NCBI GenBank assembly: GCA_003342895.1
Contig: PTFA01000085.1
Coordinates: forward strand, 2,263,092 to 2,327,091
Direction of reading: 5' to 3'
DNA: 64,000 bases
Source of the DNA: Casuarius casuarius
Taxonomy: Eukaryota > Chordata > Aves > Casuariiformes > Casuariidae
Positions within the stretch are counted from its first letter, which is position 1; every line of letters starts with the position of its first letter. A program made the position numbers and the translations under genes. A model generated the notes under the pieces. It was not told where the DNA came from, did no database searches, and saw nothing but the letters and a program-made list of their open reading frames with translations. Shown here one piece after another: positions 14,581 through 27,001 of this stretch.

Positions 14581-17500
14581 GTAAGTATTCAGTACGTATT
14601 GGACTGATCTTTGAGCGGGAGCACCTCATAGCTTTTGAGCCTGGATGTACTAGAAGTCTCATAACTTTTCACTGGCAGCCCATGAGGCTTATGCTTTCTT
14701 TTAGCTTGTTCTAGAGTGGCTCTGTCTCAGTAGCACAGAAAATAGCCTGTTCACATACTAATGTTAAAGCAACTTCCCATTTTACCAAAAGCTGTCATCT
14801 TAAATGCAGTTTTAGTTATTCCATGTGGAAGAAAAGTATTAATTACATAGCAGTAGACTAAAATGTGAGCCCTATTAAAAGGGGAAAGCTATTAAAAATG
14901 TAATCTGAATTCTCCGATACTTGGATACCTGGTTGTACTCACAAATGGACAGGTGATAATGCTGCTTGCTTGGTGTGTAGTAGAGCAGCAAATGAGTAGT
15001 CGTAGAGTAGCCTTACTGCACATGCCAAACTCTTAAAATGCTACTGGTGAATGTAGGGTTATTGCTGATTACTCAAGTCTTAACAAAGATAATTGTGACT
15101 TCAGGATTAATACTTGCATGTCAGCCAGAATCCTTGTGACAAAGGAAGTGAAGTGCTAGAAGTGGTTGGTACAAATTTTATACCTCTGATAGCAGTCAGA
15201 AAGCTGTTTTTTTCAGGTCTTTGGGGTTCAGCTCCCTCTAGGTGTAACCAGTATCCAAACACTTTGGTCCTCTTGTTCACTCACAGATATACTACTTTGA
15301 AGTCATCTAGGATAAAATATCAGCACACTAAGGTATAGTGGCTGATTTTAATAGCTAATTGTACATGAAAATGCACTATCCTAAAAATATTTTACTGCTG
15401 CATGTGTTAATTCTTGTTTAATGCAAGATTTGGATGCATCAGAGCTGCCTTAGTTATTCTAGAGAAGGCTGTGTAGCGCTGGGTTTCCATTGCTTGCGTG
15501 AAAATTCAAATGCTTTTATACAATATTTATGGTGCTTCTATAACCACTGGTGTAAATATGATAGCTGAGGGGGAAGAGGGTGCCGAGAGCTGAAGAAATG
15601 TGTGCAGATTTGCTTAATAAGTATCAGTACACTATTATTTTATTTAAAAAGACATCTATTTTAGTACAGAAGAGTTTAAGGAAGGTCTCCAATGGGTATT
15701 TGTTTTCACTGAATTTTAGGGATACAGCAGGCCAGGAGAGATTTCGCACAATTACAACAGCTTACTACAGAGGAGCCATGGTGAGTGCTTTTCCTTCCAA
15801 AAATTTAGGTGCAACTAGTGTAACTGGTTTGTTACTCTTAAGGTTATACCATGTAAGACTCTTTGATTGGAGGGTTGGAGAATTGTGGCTTGTGATGTGG
15901 GGAATAAAGTGGTGGTGGTGGGGGGGTTGTTNTGTTTTTGGTTGATTGGTTGCTTTTTTTTTAACCTGCTGGTACTATGTTTAATCCTGTTTTCTGTGAT
16001 GAAACTTTGGGCCCATTTGTCTTTTTTACTGTAGTTGTAATCTCTGCAGATATAATAAGAAGCTAAGTTGCTAAGCTTTAATTTGACAACTTTTTAAAAT
16101 GCATTCAACCATTTTAATACAGTTGAAGTGCCTGAAAAATAGGTAATGAAGGTTTTAATATTAAGAATGTATTTCACNGAGTTGCCTTTCCTGCTGCTAT
16201 TTGTCACCTTCAGCTGGTCAAGAATGCAAAATCTTCATTCACTAGAAATGTGATTGCATGCAGAAGCCACTTTAGCTTATTCCTCAACTAAGGATGACTC
16301 TAAGTCAAATAATTGACTTAAAGGCTGCACTCTGTGTGGTACAACTACTTGTAGTGGTTCTTAAATGCCAGGATTTGAGATGCTTTAGTTTGGGACACTG
16401 TTAATTTCAACTGGCTGATTATTAGCTATGTTGATACTATGGCTTCTCTCACTTTGTGTGAACAGATAAGTTGCATTCATAGACTGGTTGTGCATCCAGA
16501 GAGCCCCATTGTTATTGAATGCAGATGGGGAGAAAGAGTCATGGTCATGGTCCTGTGTTAGAGCATTAAGCACTTAAGGGTTTGGCAGTGACAGGGTCTT
16601 CTCCCTACCTCACAGTGCATGGCCAAGGACCTTTCTTGGTCTTACGAAGGATGACTGGAAAGGCAATGAAGAATGGAGGTGAACTTGGCAACGTGTACTT
16701 CATGTAGCTGTAGTGTGGTTTCACTTGCTTCGCTATTTCTTGAGAGCCCGTGCAGGTATATATATACAGCTGTGTGAAAGACCTAAGCTTCTGTGGGAGC
16801 ACCTAGTACCAGCTTTGCCGTAAATATCTAACGGCCCCAGCAGGTCAGATCTCATGGGACTGTCATCCTTTGACTGCACGAAGCTGCCGCTTCTAAACTT
16901 GACTTTAACAATAGAGTCCTGGTCTCTGTTCTAGTAGAATTTGCAAAGTCTTCCTGATCATAGGCTAATAATTTAAAAATTCATACTAGTGTGTTCAGAC
17001 TCTATCGAACAGTGCCAAGAGATGTAAACAGTATTTTGTGTAAACTTTCAGCAAAGGCATAATGCTTTGAGAAAGGATTATTGATTGTAGGGGCGTAAGT
17101 CCTATCTATACTGAATTTTTTGCAAGTATAATCAAACCAACAACACGCATCAAAAGGGAAACGATAGTATTCGCTCATCTAACCAGATTTTCTTAATTTT
17201 ATTTAGGGAATTATGCTGGTGTATGACATCACAAATGAAAAGTCTTTCGACAACATAAAAAACTGGATAAGAAACATTGAGGAGGTAGGTGCTTTGTAAC
17301 AGGAGGCATTGGAAAGTAGTTCTTATTATGTGCACCTTATGATTTCTCTGGGACAGAGAATAATCAAGTAATTATTGACTTTCAATATAGCAGCCAATAT
17401 ATATGACCAGATTAGACACTGCAGTGAATGGAACAGTGCTTACTGACGGGAAGAATATCTATCTCCTTTATCTAGGCACAGAAAGTAGGAAACTTGGGTT

Positions 17501-20500
17501 TAAAAAGCAAGCATAAGTGTTTCAAAACTGTTCTTCCTGTATAATTTTCATTGTTCTTTTTTGCTTTTGGGCTTGTCTAAGGAATGGGAAGGAGANAGAT
17601 CTTGGGGTATCTGCCTTGGGGTGATGACAGACCTGTCTGATTTCAGTTGCTGGCTTGTGTTGTGTGTTTGTCCATTTAAATATTTTTGTCCTTTTCATTT
17701 GGTCTTGGGTAAGCTGCCTGCTAACCTCTCAAACAATTTAACATGACATGCTGTCAAGTAGGGGGAGGTCAGTGCGAAGTTGTAGGGAAAGCCCTAAATT
17801 GATACTTAATGAAGCTGTAGTTAGGTAACATAATCTTACTGTTTTTTCTCTAAGATAAAATCCACAGGCTTTTCCTTATTATTGTTCTTTGACTCTCTAA
17901 GCAAAATTCCTGTATTAGTGATCAATTTAATGTGATAATGACTTGACTAGAAAGGTATGCTTCAGTGTTCATGCTGAAGTGATTATTACTGAACAGGTCT
18001 TTTGTTAATAGCATCTCTTAAAAATGCAAATGTGTTGCATAATGATACTCCAACCAAATACTGTGGGTGTAATGGTACCTACTATACTTCAAACTGGTGT
18101 ATGGACACACCCAAAATGACCAAATGCCTGTGCATGTATGCAACCTGGTACAGAGCTGGTGCTGCTGTAGTCAGTCTGTAGTGATATTCAGGCAAATTTA
18201 ATGTGGGAATCTTTGTCCCAAACTATGTTAATATTGAGTTACTGGATTGCCTGCCCTTTCTCAGTAATGCCCTCACATTAGATAACTTTTTTTAGAAGAA
18301 AATATTAATTCATGGATGAGTTTGGCCTACAGAAAATTCTTTTAAATAATGCTATGATTTGTTTCTGAGAGATTGCTTTTTTTCCCCTTAAGCATGCCTC
18401 TTCAGATGTAGAGAGAATGATCCTCGGTAATAAATGTGATATGAATGAAAAAAGACAAGTCTCAAAAGAAAAAGGGGAGAAGGTAAACTTTTTATGTTGA
18501 CTTATCTCGCTTAGAAGCCTATTTTTCTTCTTCTCAGGATTCTGGTTATTGAATATTTCATTAGTTTTAGGTATATAAGAGATAATGGNCCTCAAGCCTC
18601 ATGTTTTGGAACTTTTTATATATTGTAGGATGTCAGGTTTTTGTAATAGTGCTTGACTGTGTTCAAGTTTGACTAATTTAATGTTACTGTTGTCTTGAGG
18701 GAGAGATCCTGTAAAGAACGTTGATCCTCCCTATAACATCAAGTGTTACAAACCTCAGTATAAAGCTTTGTGTGTAGTTTGATCATGTTGCATACAANTC
18801 ACCATGGTGATTACTGACACTTCTTGTGAGTATTGTTGTTAAAGCTAAAGTAATTTGTTCTGCAATACTAACAAGCAAGTAAGAATACTACACAATATAT
18901 CACACAGCTGAAGTAGTATAGCTGCTAGTAACACAACTTACGGGATGGTTGTATGTAGTTATCCTGTCAACAAATCCAAATCAGTGAAGATTCTGTCTTT
19001 ATGTTCTTTTGGATCCTAATTAAGTTATTCTGTGAGCATTTAATGTTTTTGTGAGTTTTGAATTTACATGAGGATTTGGCCTGTTGGAATATTTTGTCTA
19101 ATTGTCCAGTAACATTAATGTTTTTGTGAGAGAAAGCAGACAAATGAAGCTTTTTTTGTTAAGCATCATAGAGTCCCAGTTCTGTTATGAACCTGTGTAA
19201 ACATCCCTTTTGCAAAGGAACTTTTAAATACACTGAAAAACTTTAATCTCTCTTCCAGTTAGCAATTGATTATGGAATCAAATTTTTGGAGACGAGTGCA
19301 AAATCCAGCATAAATGTGGAAGAGGTAAGAGATGGATGTTACAGTTGGCTGTGTTTCTTGAAGTACTACTTTGGAGGCATGTTATGTGATCTGTAACTGC
19401 TGGACTTTCTGACCTGATCTGAAACTTGAAGTGACAACTCCAATCTTGTTCTATTTAGATAGCTATTGTAAAACACAGGATGGCTTGTTTACTGGTAATA
19501 TCTGGAATACTTTTTAGACGAGTGTTAAGAGTGCTTTGCTATTACTGTGGCAAACAGGTTCTTTAGACCTCTTTGTCTTGCTGCTTAAATTACAGGTGCT
19601 TTTGGGCAAGGAGTAGGTGTGATGTTAGAACAATGCTTCATGCAGGAAACTGGATTCAAGATTCTTTACTTTCTGAATAACGTTACTATGTCAAGGAGAC
19701 TTCAGGTTACTACTAAATATGTCTATGCAGATGAGACTTAAGATTTGCATTTTAAACTGGAACATCAGTGTAGACTGTCATAAGTTGATGTCAGAGGAGG
19801 AAGAAAGCTTGTAATACTGTCTGTAGATTTGCGATCTGTTTTCCTGCAAATAAACTTTGTGCAAAAAGATGCCAGACCCTATTTATGAGAGCGTAAGGAA
19901 ATGGAATCGGAAGGAAGAGTGGCTCAGCTCAAGTCTGTCTTACCATGAATCACATTTGTAGTCTTACAGAGGATGGGGGGAGGATGTTAACTCTATGAAA
20001 AAGGTGGACAGTAAAACATGGTATCAGAAGGCAGTTACATTAAGAAGCCCTCAAAAGGATTGAAGTGTGAGCTGATTCAAAATCTTGTGAATGTACTAAA
20101 TCACGCATGAGATGTTAATCTTAGAAATATATGTCATAATAGTTTTAAGGCTGGGGTTAAGCAGTGCAGAAATGCCGTTCAGTTCATTCAAATAAGGCAG
20201 GTTTGTTCTTAAATGGTGTTCCTGAGGCTAATGGTCTAAAAGCCTTTCCAAGTGTATTGTTGGGATACTTCTTAGAAGTGTTCCAGATGCATACTGAATT
20301 CAGATCGTGCAGCTAATATATTAACCAGAAACTAAAGAAACTGTTACTGTAAAATAGCATGCCTGATACTGTGCNGACTAAACTGGCACTTAGCCTTTTA
20401 TTTCATTGCAGGAAGGTTGTGATACAATGGTTGGTTCATAGTTAGGATGAATTTATTTGAATTGTGCTGCATCTGCAGTAGTGTTTGACCTCATTTTCAC

Positions 20501-23185
20501 AGTATCCCTGTGATTCTTACAGCAGGCAGTGGAAGTGTGAACATTAGCAACTAATACCAATGGTGGATAGCAATAGGCTCCCAATCAGAAGTGCATACCA
20601 TCTTAATTAATTCTTCCAGATGGTTGACTTGCTGCCTCATGACGTGCCCTGCAGTTTCATTGTAACTCCTGTAGGTCATTAAATGCACAAAATTAATTCG
20701 TGCATATTCCAAAACATTTGGCTGTCTGAATATTTTTAAAAATTGTCACAGGAATTGGGACGAAAGCATAGAAAGAATGCAGCTGGTGTAGGTACTCTGC
20801 CAGAAATGATTTAATCTTATTTCCACCAAATGTTTAACTTGTGGAGACTAATACAATAGTAATTTTTTTCTTTCTTCCCCCCCCCCGCCTTTGGATATAT
20901 TCAAAATGCAGTAAGGGGGAAAATGCTTACCACTTTCCATTCTGGAACTGTCCTTCAAGTACTGGTATCTTCGGATTTATCCCTAAAATCTCGTTTCTCC
21001 CTGCTTCTAGAGAATTGCAGCCTTTTCCTGCTACAGAAATTTCTCTGCCTCTTTGTGCTGTGAAGTTGGAAATGATGAAATTTGCCAAAGTGATTTTAAG
21101 ATTGTTAGAAGCATAAACAGGGTTGTAGTTAGCCCAAGTGCAACAGTTTTGGGGGACAGAAAGAAAGTGCTGACCTTGATGTGAGTTCCTGGACATACCA
21201 GCCTCAAAGCTCTCTGTAGGTTTCTAGTTGCAATGCACAATACATAGTTTGGTTTTAAAAAAAAAAGGGGGGGGGGGCAAATATATGCTGCATATTTGAA
21301 TCACAATGCTGTGTAAACAGCCTTCCATTCAGCAGGTTTTTTTGTTCAAGAGCTATTCAATGGGAAAGGCCGTTCACTTGCTTCAAAGTTTCGAGAGGAG
21401 GAGACTAAAACAGGATTTTATTTTTATTTTACTTTTTTAAGCATGCTTATTGCAGTGTAGGTAAGTATTGTACACAGTGTGTTGCAACTTGAAGTGCTAG
21501 CAGTGGCCTACAGAATACAGTATTGTTAATGTATCTGACTACAAATCTATCTTGTCTGTAATGTGTCTTGTGACTTTTTTTTTCTCTCTCCCCTTGCCAG
21601 GCTTTTTTCACACTTGCACGGGACATTATGACAAAGCTCAACAGAAAAATGGTTTGTATTTCCAATTGGCATACAATCTTTATTAATTGACACAACCAGT
21701 TATAAGAACTAGCTGAGTAGTGGCCCTACCTAAAAGCTTGTGGTGATACAGTGGTTGCTAGTTGATACTTGAGTGAACAGTTCTTTTTATCATTGCAAAA
21801 AATGTTAATTGCATACTGGGCTACATTAGAAGAAACTGGGCCCTCAGAGCAAAGGAAGTTGTTGCCTCCCTCTACTTGTTGCTGCTGGACTACTGCATCC
21901 AGTTTTGAGCATCTTGATCCAGGAAGGATGTTGGTTGATGATCTGGAGAGTCTCCAGTGGAGAGTTCTTAAGATGGGCAAGCGCCTAGAGCAAAGGAGCT
22001 GTAGCAAAGCCAGCATTTGCTGCTTGGGAGCTTTGGGTTGGGCNTGGGCAGCAGGAGGCAAATCACTAATGAGGCTAGTGCAGCTCTGGAATAGGTTGCC
22101 TAGAGGGCTGTGAATCCATTTCCTTGGAAGTTTCCAAAGCTCAGCTAGACAGAGCTGTAGCTGACCTGATCTAGTGTTAGTGATAGTCCTGCCTCAAATG
22201 AGGGGTTGAACTAGATGATCTCCAGAGGCCTTTCGAACATTTCTGTGATTCTGTGACATGCTTCATCTGTTTTTAATTCATAATATAACCTGTAGCTTTG
22301 ATTTAATGAAGCCGTTCTTCAGCATATGTGGTTCCAGATGTAGGAAGCATTGCTGCTCTTAACAGTTGTTCGTTAGCTTTAAATGAGGTTTGGAGAATAT
22401 GCCTTCGTTCATTACTTTAAAGTATTTCTTTTGTAGAAGGAGCCACAAAATGCAGTTGGTGCCAAACGTGATTGTTAATTTCTTAAGCACTTGTGCAAAC
22501 ATTTGGCCAGACTAATTGACTGATGCAATCAGTGAAGTTGCCATTGCCAGTGAACAAGAATTTAGTGATGCAAATCTTGCTAGGCGAATGGGTTCGCCAC
22601 TTTCTAGCAAAAGCACCTTCAGAAAAATAGTAGATTTTGTGGTTGAGTCATTCAGTAGGGTAGATGCTAGAACCCACCTCCTCTTTTAGTCAGATCTTAA
22701 GCAGATCGGTGTATACCTGTTCTCTACTTAAGTGGGTACTTTAATGCAAACACACATTAGTGTGCAGTTTTTCTTTATTTTGTGAACACTAAATATAGTG
22801 CAACCTGAAATTGGTGCATTTTTTTCTAACTGTAACAATGTGATCCTTGCTTTATTAAACTTCAGATTGTGCAGTCACTCCTTGAGTTAATTCTTGAGAT
22901 TTGGACTGTTAGATAAGTTCCTTTTAAAAGTAGGCAGTTTTATCAAGGGATTAACAGAGTCTGGATAACTGAGGAGCTCAAGTTAGAGCAAACAGCTCTG
23001 ATTATTGCTTGGTAAGGGAGAGGATGTGGAGGGAAATTAGAAAAGCTTTTTTTTCCTGCATTTTGTGATGTTAATGTTCTTTTCTTTTTCAGAATGACAA
23101 CAGTTCATCAGGGGCAGGTGGGCCAGTAAAAATAACAGAAAATCGATCTAAGAAGAGCAGCTTCTTTCGATGCACGCTACTTTGA
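14520..23185 (+). CDS. RAB8B: RAB8B, Rab-family small GTPase (5'-partial; exons 2-8)
   Basis: Seven exons (14520-14580, 15720-15780, 17207-17284, 18393-18482, 19259-19324, 21601-21651, 23093-23185) join in frame to give residues 42-207 of a 207-residue Rab8. Visible motifs: the GIDF end of RabF1 at 42-45; WDTAGQE (G3/switch II) at 62-68; the [11 protein letters not shown] segment holding the Thr72-type LRRK2 target site; LVYDIT; NKCD (G4); ETSAK (G5); and a C-terminal CTLL prenylation box. Family knowledge: Rab8 cycles between GDP and GTP on membranes and directs exocytic and ciliary vesicle traffic. The tail ([21 protein letters not shown]) matches RAB8B rather than RAB8A. The exon with the P-loop and switch I is not in the window; exon 2 starts inside the Gly42 codon, which fixes the missing exon's phase. 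The flanks (APH1B, CA12) agree with the human order. Confidence 0.96.
15720..15780 (+). CDS. RAB8B: RAB8B exon 3 (switch II)
   Basis: A 61-nt exon between ttttag and gtgagt. It completes Trp62 and encodes [20 protein letters not shown]: the G3 motif with the catalytic Gln, and switch II with the conserved Thr that LRRK2 phosphorylates in Rab8 proteins. Confidence 0.95.
17207..17284 (+). CDS. RAB8B: RAB8B exon 4 (residues 83-108)
   Basis: A 78-nt phase-0 exon (26 codons) between atttag and gtaggt. It starts [20 protein letters not shown] and includes the RabF5 LVYDIT strand. Confidence 0.95.
18393..18482 (+). CDS. RAB8B: RAB8B exon 5 (G4 motif)
   Basis: A 90-nt phase-0 exon (30 codons) between a C/T-rich cccttaag acceptor and gtaaac. 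It carries NKCD, the guanine-specificity motif, followed by [14 protein letters not shown]. The Glu after MN and the Lys after KE are conservative changes from the human protein as I recall it. Confidence 0.95.
19259..19324 (+). CDS. RAB8B: RAB8B exon 6 (G5 motif)
   Basis: A 66-nt phase-0 exon (22 codons) between tcttccag and gtaaga. It encodes [18 protein letters not shown] and NVEE. ETSAK is the G5 base-binding loop. Confidence 0.95.
19325..21600 (+). other. RAB8B: RAB8B intron 6
   Basis: About 2.3 kb of AT-rich sequence between exons 6 and 7. It contains C- and G-homopolymer runs near 20876-20887 and 21268-21276. No coding or mobile-element signal was recognised. Confidence 0.7.
21601..21651 (+). 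CDS. RAB8B: RAB8B exon 7 (residues 161-177)
   Basis: A 51-nt phase-0 exon (17 codons), [17 protein letters not shown], the C-terminal helix of the G domain. The acceptor has a long T/C tract (ccttgccag). The donor is gtttgt, weaker than the others in this gene. Confidence 0.95.
21652..23092 (+). other. RAB8B: RAB8B intron 7, containing a CR1 fragment
   Basis: The last intron of RAB8B. Its left half is occupied by a CR1 LINE 3' end (listed separately). The rest is AT-rich with no signal beyond the acceptor pyrimidine tract. Confidence 0.75.
21815..22257 (+). mobile_element. CR1 LINE 3'-end fragment
   Basis: The 3' part carries the CR1 hallmark ttgaactagatgatctcc, then agaggcctttcgaac, and ends in attctgtgattctgtga, the short-repeat tail typical of CR1. 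Upstream text (tactgcatccagttttgagc, gagagtctccagtggagag) matches the usual CR1 pre-3' region. It lies in gene orientation inside RAB8B intron 7. It has no functional reverse-transcriptase frame, so it is a dead 5'-truncated copy. The left boundary is approximate. CR1 is the dominant LINE of birds, crocodilians and turtles, and this supports a sauropsid source. Confidence 0.88.
23093..23185 (+). CDS. RAB8B: RAB8B last coding exon (hypervariable tail, CTLL end)
   Basis: Starts after ctttttcag and runs 30 codons to a TGA at 23183-23185. It encodes the hypervariable tail with a basic NRSKKSS patch and ends FFRCTLL, a CaaL-type geranylgeranylation site. Human RAB8B, as I recall it, ends CSLL, so Ser to Thr here is conservative. 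Confidence 0.95.
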   Translation, partial: NDNSSSGAGGPVKITENRSKKSSFFRCTLL

Positions 23186-23910
23186 TGAACTTCTAATGAT
23201 AGACTGCAGCACACTTAGAACCTTTTCTGCTTCTCTGAAAGCACAGGGTCACAAAGCCTCAGAAATAATACCACCAAGCTGCTGCTGAGAGCTCCATTGA
23301 ACGTAGACTGCGATACACAAAATACCAAGTGGATTTTGCTCACTAAGCCTATTGACCTGTCAGGCTCCTCTTTCTCAGATATGGAAGCTATGAAGTGGAG
23401 ACACGAATGCAAGAGTTAACTTGTTTTCCTTTTTTACTTTCTGTTTTATTGCCTGTTGCAAAAGCTGCTATGTTTCTTTTAACTTTGCACATCCATATTA
23501 GCCTCTTATTGCCTGTTACAGCACAATCTTACATTTGTATTTGCACAGTTTGACTTGTAAGAAAGATTCTTAACAGATTTGTGCAGGATTTTCTTTTTTT
23601 AACAAATTTATTATTTTAAAGCAGAAGAGCCAGGAACAGATTAAGTCTTATTTTCACTAGTCTTTGCTGTATACATGTGGCTATGACTGCAGTATGGATG
23701 TTGACACTCTAGTGATGAGTATTATAGTAACAATTGGCATTTAACAATTTGTATGTTTTTTTTCTTAGATGCACAAATCTGTTTATGCAGAAGCTGTGGC
23801 TTCTATTCTGAATGTAGTATGTTGCTTTTCTTTCTTTACCAGACTTAACAAAGTTGTGTTCTGAATTGCCAGTCACTATCTGATTCACAGATGCACCTTT
23901 CAGTTATTTG

Positions 23911-23916
23911 AATAAA
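23911..23916 (+). terminator. RAB8B: Candidate proximal poly(A) signal of RAB8B
   Basis: AATAAA about 0.73 kb after the stop codon, followed by a T/C-rich stretch (gtctttcctcacttaac). Use cannot be judged from sequence alone. Confidence 0.4.
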
Positions 23917-26061
23917 CACAGTGTCTTTCCTCACTTAACTTCCCTTTGTTAGCTCAAACTGTCTGCACCTTTTTTTTCTTCCTGGTGAGGAAGTACACTC
24001 TGGAGTCGAAATCGTCATCACAAATTGGCCTCATCGCTATCACTTAAGTGGCTTGTGGAAATTGAATGCATGAGTTTTGAGTAACCTCTTTGTGGATTCA
24101 TTTGTTCAGAAATGACTGTTTCTAAAGGTGACTTCCATTTCTACTGTAATTCTAAGGATAGTCCGTTAAGGTCTGTAAGCATCGACCCTTGACAACAGAG
24201 GCATACAAAAACTAGCTTCCTGTGCAGTTGCTAAAGTTTATCAAGTTCTGCCACTAAGGAAAGGGTCACGCTAGGGTTATAATGTAGTATTTGTTCTGCA
24301 GTTAATGTTGAATGTGTGAAGCCCTCTTTGGTCTGCTCAAGCTGTTAAATTATTTTATCATCAAAAACTGGTACAGTGACCTAGCCTGTTAGAAGCAGAG
24401 TTGAAACTTAGTTGCCTTTCTACTCAATTGAGCATTGTATAACCTAATCTTTGTTTTACCACTTTTTAAAATGTGTTCTGAAAATTTTCCTGAGTAATTA
24501 AAACAGGTGCTTTAGTTTCTGTTGATGTGCCAAACTTGGACCATTGTAAGCTTTACCTACAGGTTTGTGTCCAGCTTGTTTGTTAGTAGGGGATANGTGG
24601 ATTCTGTTGTTGTCAAAGTAAGGTCTCTGACGTGCTTGCTTTTGCTCCACTATGTTGTCTAGAGTAGCAATCAGTGAGTTGGTTGTTACCACAGAATAGC
24701 TCTGCTCCAGTTCGTGGCGTTGGGTACTGAATTTTTCATCTCTGGGTCTGCTGTAAATATTTTGAAAGAGAATGGGCCAATAGCATTAAAGACTTTTGAT
24801 TTGAAAAGCTTTATTAGTAGCAGGTTCCATGAAGTTATAAAGTTTTAAGTGGCTTTCTATCAACCTGTCCCCACATGTAGTTTAATTGAAGTGGTGGTCG
24901 CAACTAGATTGTGACTCTCGCAACTTGCTGTTGCTGCACTAAAATAGAAAAATCTTCATGGCAACAAGGTTTAGTGGAAAAACAAAGCAACCCTAACTGC
25001 TCTGTTGTCTGCCCTTGATGTTTTTCTTGGACAGGCTAAAGCAGTTATGTTTTCTGTATGGTTTAAAAAAAAAAGTGCTTTCTATACAGAAAGTGTTGTG
25101 ACACCAATTATGAATGTTGTTTATTTTCAGTAATTTACCTCTGACTTATTTGGTGTCGTAATACTTTGATTTTTATCTCAGGGGTTGTTTGCAAACCAAA
25201 ACTGACATGTTCTGCGTTTGGCAACGTTTACAGAATGCTTTGTATTGTTTTTCCTGTCCTATCTGTGTAGTTAAATGTACCTTCAATATTAGTCTCCATG
25301 AACTTCCCTTTGAAAGAGCCTGTAAGTAGTAGAGTCTATGAAGTGCTTCTTGAAGCAGCAGCAAATGGGGGTATCTGCTCTGTATTTAAAACAAACAAAA
25401 AAACTTGCTATTTTCTTACATTTAGCTATGCTAAACTGTACATAAATGTGAGGTAAGACCATAGGAAATTCACTTTATGCATGATAAAATAATGCAGTCA
25501 GTATTTCCCTTTGCTTAATGTTCATGTAAAGTTAATCTTTTTCTATTTGTAGAAGAACTTAGTGCAATTTTGTTGTCCCCTGCTGAAACTGAAGAAATCT
25601 AATTTCATGTCTTATGGATAAGGTAAAATGCAGATTTCTCTCTTGCTCTCTTGTTTTGTCTTGTTTTGCTCCCACCCATGTTCTCCAACAGTATTAAATG
25701 GCTGAGTGGCTGCACTTTACCAGTGTGCTAATTTTTGGTCAGTATAGACCTCTTTCTGTGTACAGTCTGGATTGTCAGGCATTGAAAAATGTGCTGTATC
25801 TTAGCGTGCAAATCAATTGTATGTTTTACTGGGAACTTTTTTAGCTATATTTTGCTTTAGGCAAGTGGAAGATGATAAATGATATGTTCTGCCTAGGCAT
25901 CAGATACTGGGTACTACAGGCTTTTCTGATAGCAGTATGATCGTTTTGTGCAGTCTTTGTTGCAGCTTTGCTCAAGACTATATAATCTGAACTTTGAAGG
26001 ACTCTTAACTATACCTCAGTCAACTAGCTACTATTCTAATGGACATTAGAATGAAAGTCAT

Positions 26062-26127
26062 GCAATTATTATTCATTAAGCAGCAAATGTAATTGCAGTT
26101 ATTATTCATTAAGCAGCAAATGTATTT
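26062..26127 (+). repeat. 33-bp tandem duplication in the RAB8B 3' UTR
   Basis: Two adjacent copies of a 33-bp unit containing ttattattcattaagcagc, differing at only a few bases near the ends. It is a recent local duplication in untranslated sequence. Confidence 0.85.
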
Positions 26128-26887
26128 CTGTCTTGCTCCAAAAATTGTCATCAGCTTTTTAGGAAAGGCAGACTTTTTTTGGTGGATTTTGATAAAACGA
26201 AGCTGCTGTTTATGCTGTTGATTTCTATTTTTTATGAAACCTTTCCCTCTGCCCCATGTCTGTGCAATGTATCTTGACCAAGCTTTTTTCCTAAATGGTT
26301 TAAAAAACAAAAGAAAAAATGGTCTCAGTGCTTCTCAACTTTAGCTTTCAGTCTGTGCTCAGCAAAACATGCGCAAAGTGTTTTTGTTGAGTAGATATAG
26401 AATATCTGATTTAGTTATTAATTGTCCTGACGTTCTATTATTGTATTATTGTTAAAACTTAAACCACTCATGAAACCTAATGTAGCTCACTTGGGGGGGG
26501 CAGGGGAGGGTTCTCAGAAATGCTAATTGGTTTTTCAGACATGCAGGTTGTTTTTTGGTGTTTTTTTTAAGCAAAATGTATTTTGCAAGTACATTTCCCC
26601 TCCTGGTCTGCTAAAGTCAAGTGAATCAAGTCAATCATTTTTGCAGTTGAAAATAGTCTGGAATACACATACTGTGTTAAAAATTGTGAATGGATAATAA
26701 TTTGAAAGCTACATGAATAATATGTAAAATGCATAAATGTGTTATTTGTGGAAATGCATCTGTTATCTGTTTATATATAAATGTAACTGAAATTTTGCAA
26801 AGTTAAACTTACTAAGGTTTAGCCTGTAGATGATAGGTCCTTTTTTCCTCCGTTCACTGAACTGCTTGTGCCACTCTTGTTCTTATA

Positions 26888-27001
26888 AATAAAACTTGTA
26901 TTTCTCCCTGCCACAAAAGCAGGATTTCCATTAATTTTATTTCCAGTGAATTTAAGTATTTTAGTGTATTCCTATGGCCTTACAAACATTTTTCAAATAA
27001 A
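26888..27001 (+). terminator. RAB8B: Candidate distal poly(A) signal cluster of RAB8B
   Basis: AATAAA at 26888-26893 and again at 26996-27001, each followed by A/T-rich sequence. Another lies at 27316-27321. These are reasonable ends for the long 3' UTR form. Confidence 0.45.

Larger units (their letters stand above)
14581..19258 (+). other. RAB8B: RAB8B introns 2-5
   Basis: Introns 14581-15719, 15781-17206, 17285-18392 and 18483-19258, all GT-AG, separate exons 2 to 6. They are AT-rich and unremarkable. A G-rich run (ggtggtggtgggggggttg) sits at about 15910-15928. No repeats or extra exons were recognised. Confidence 0.75.

Noticed and set aside
15580..15945. Plus-strand frame extending both sides of RAB8B exon 3
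   Set aside because: Only 15720-15780 is Rab8 sequence. The flanks are intron with clear ttttag and gtgagt sites.
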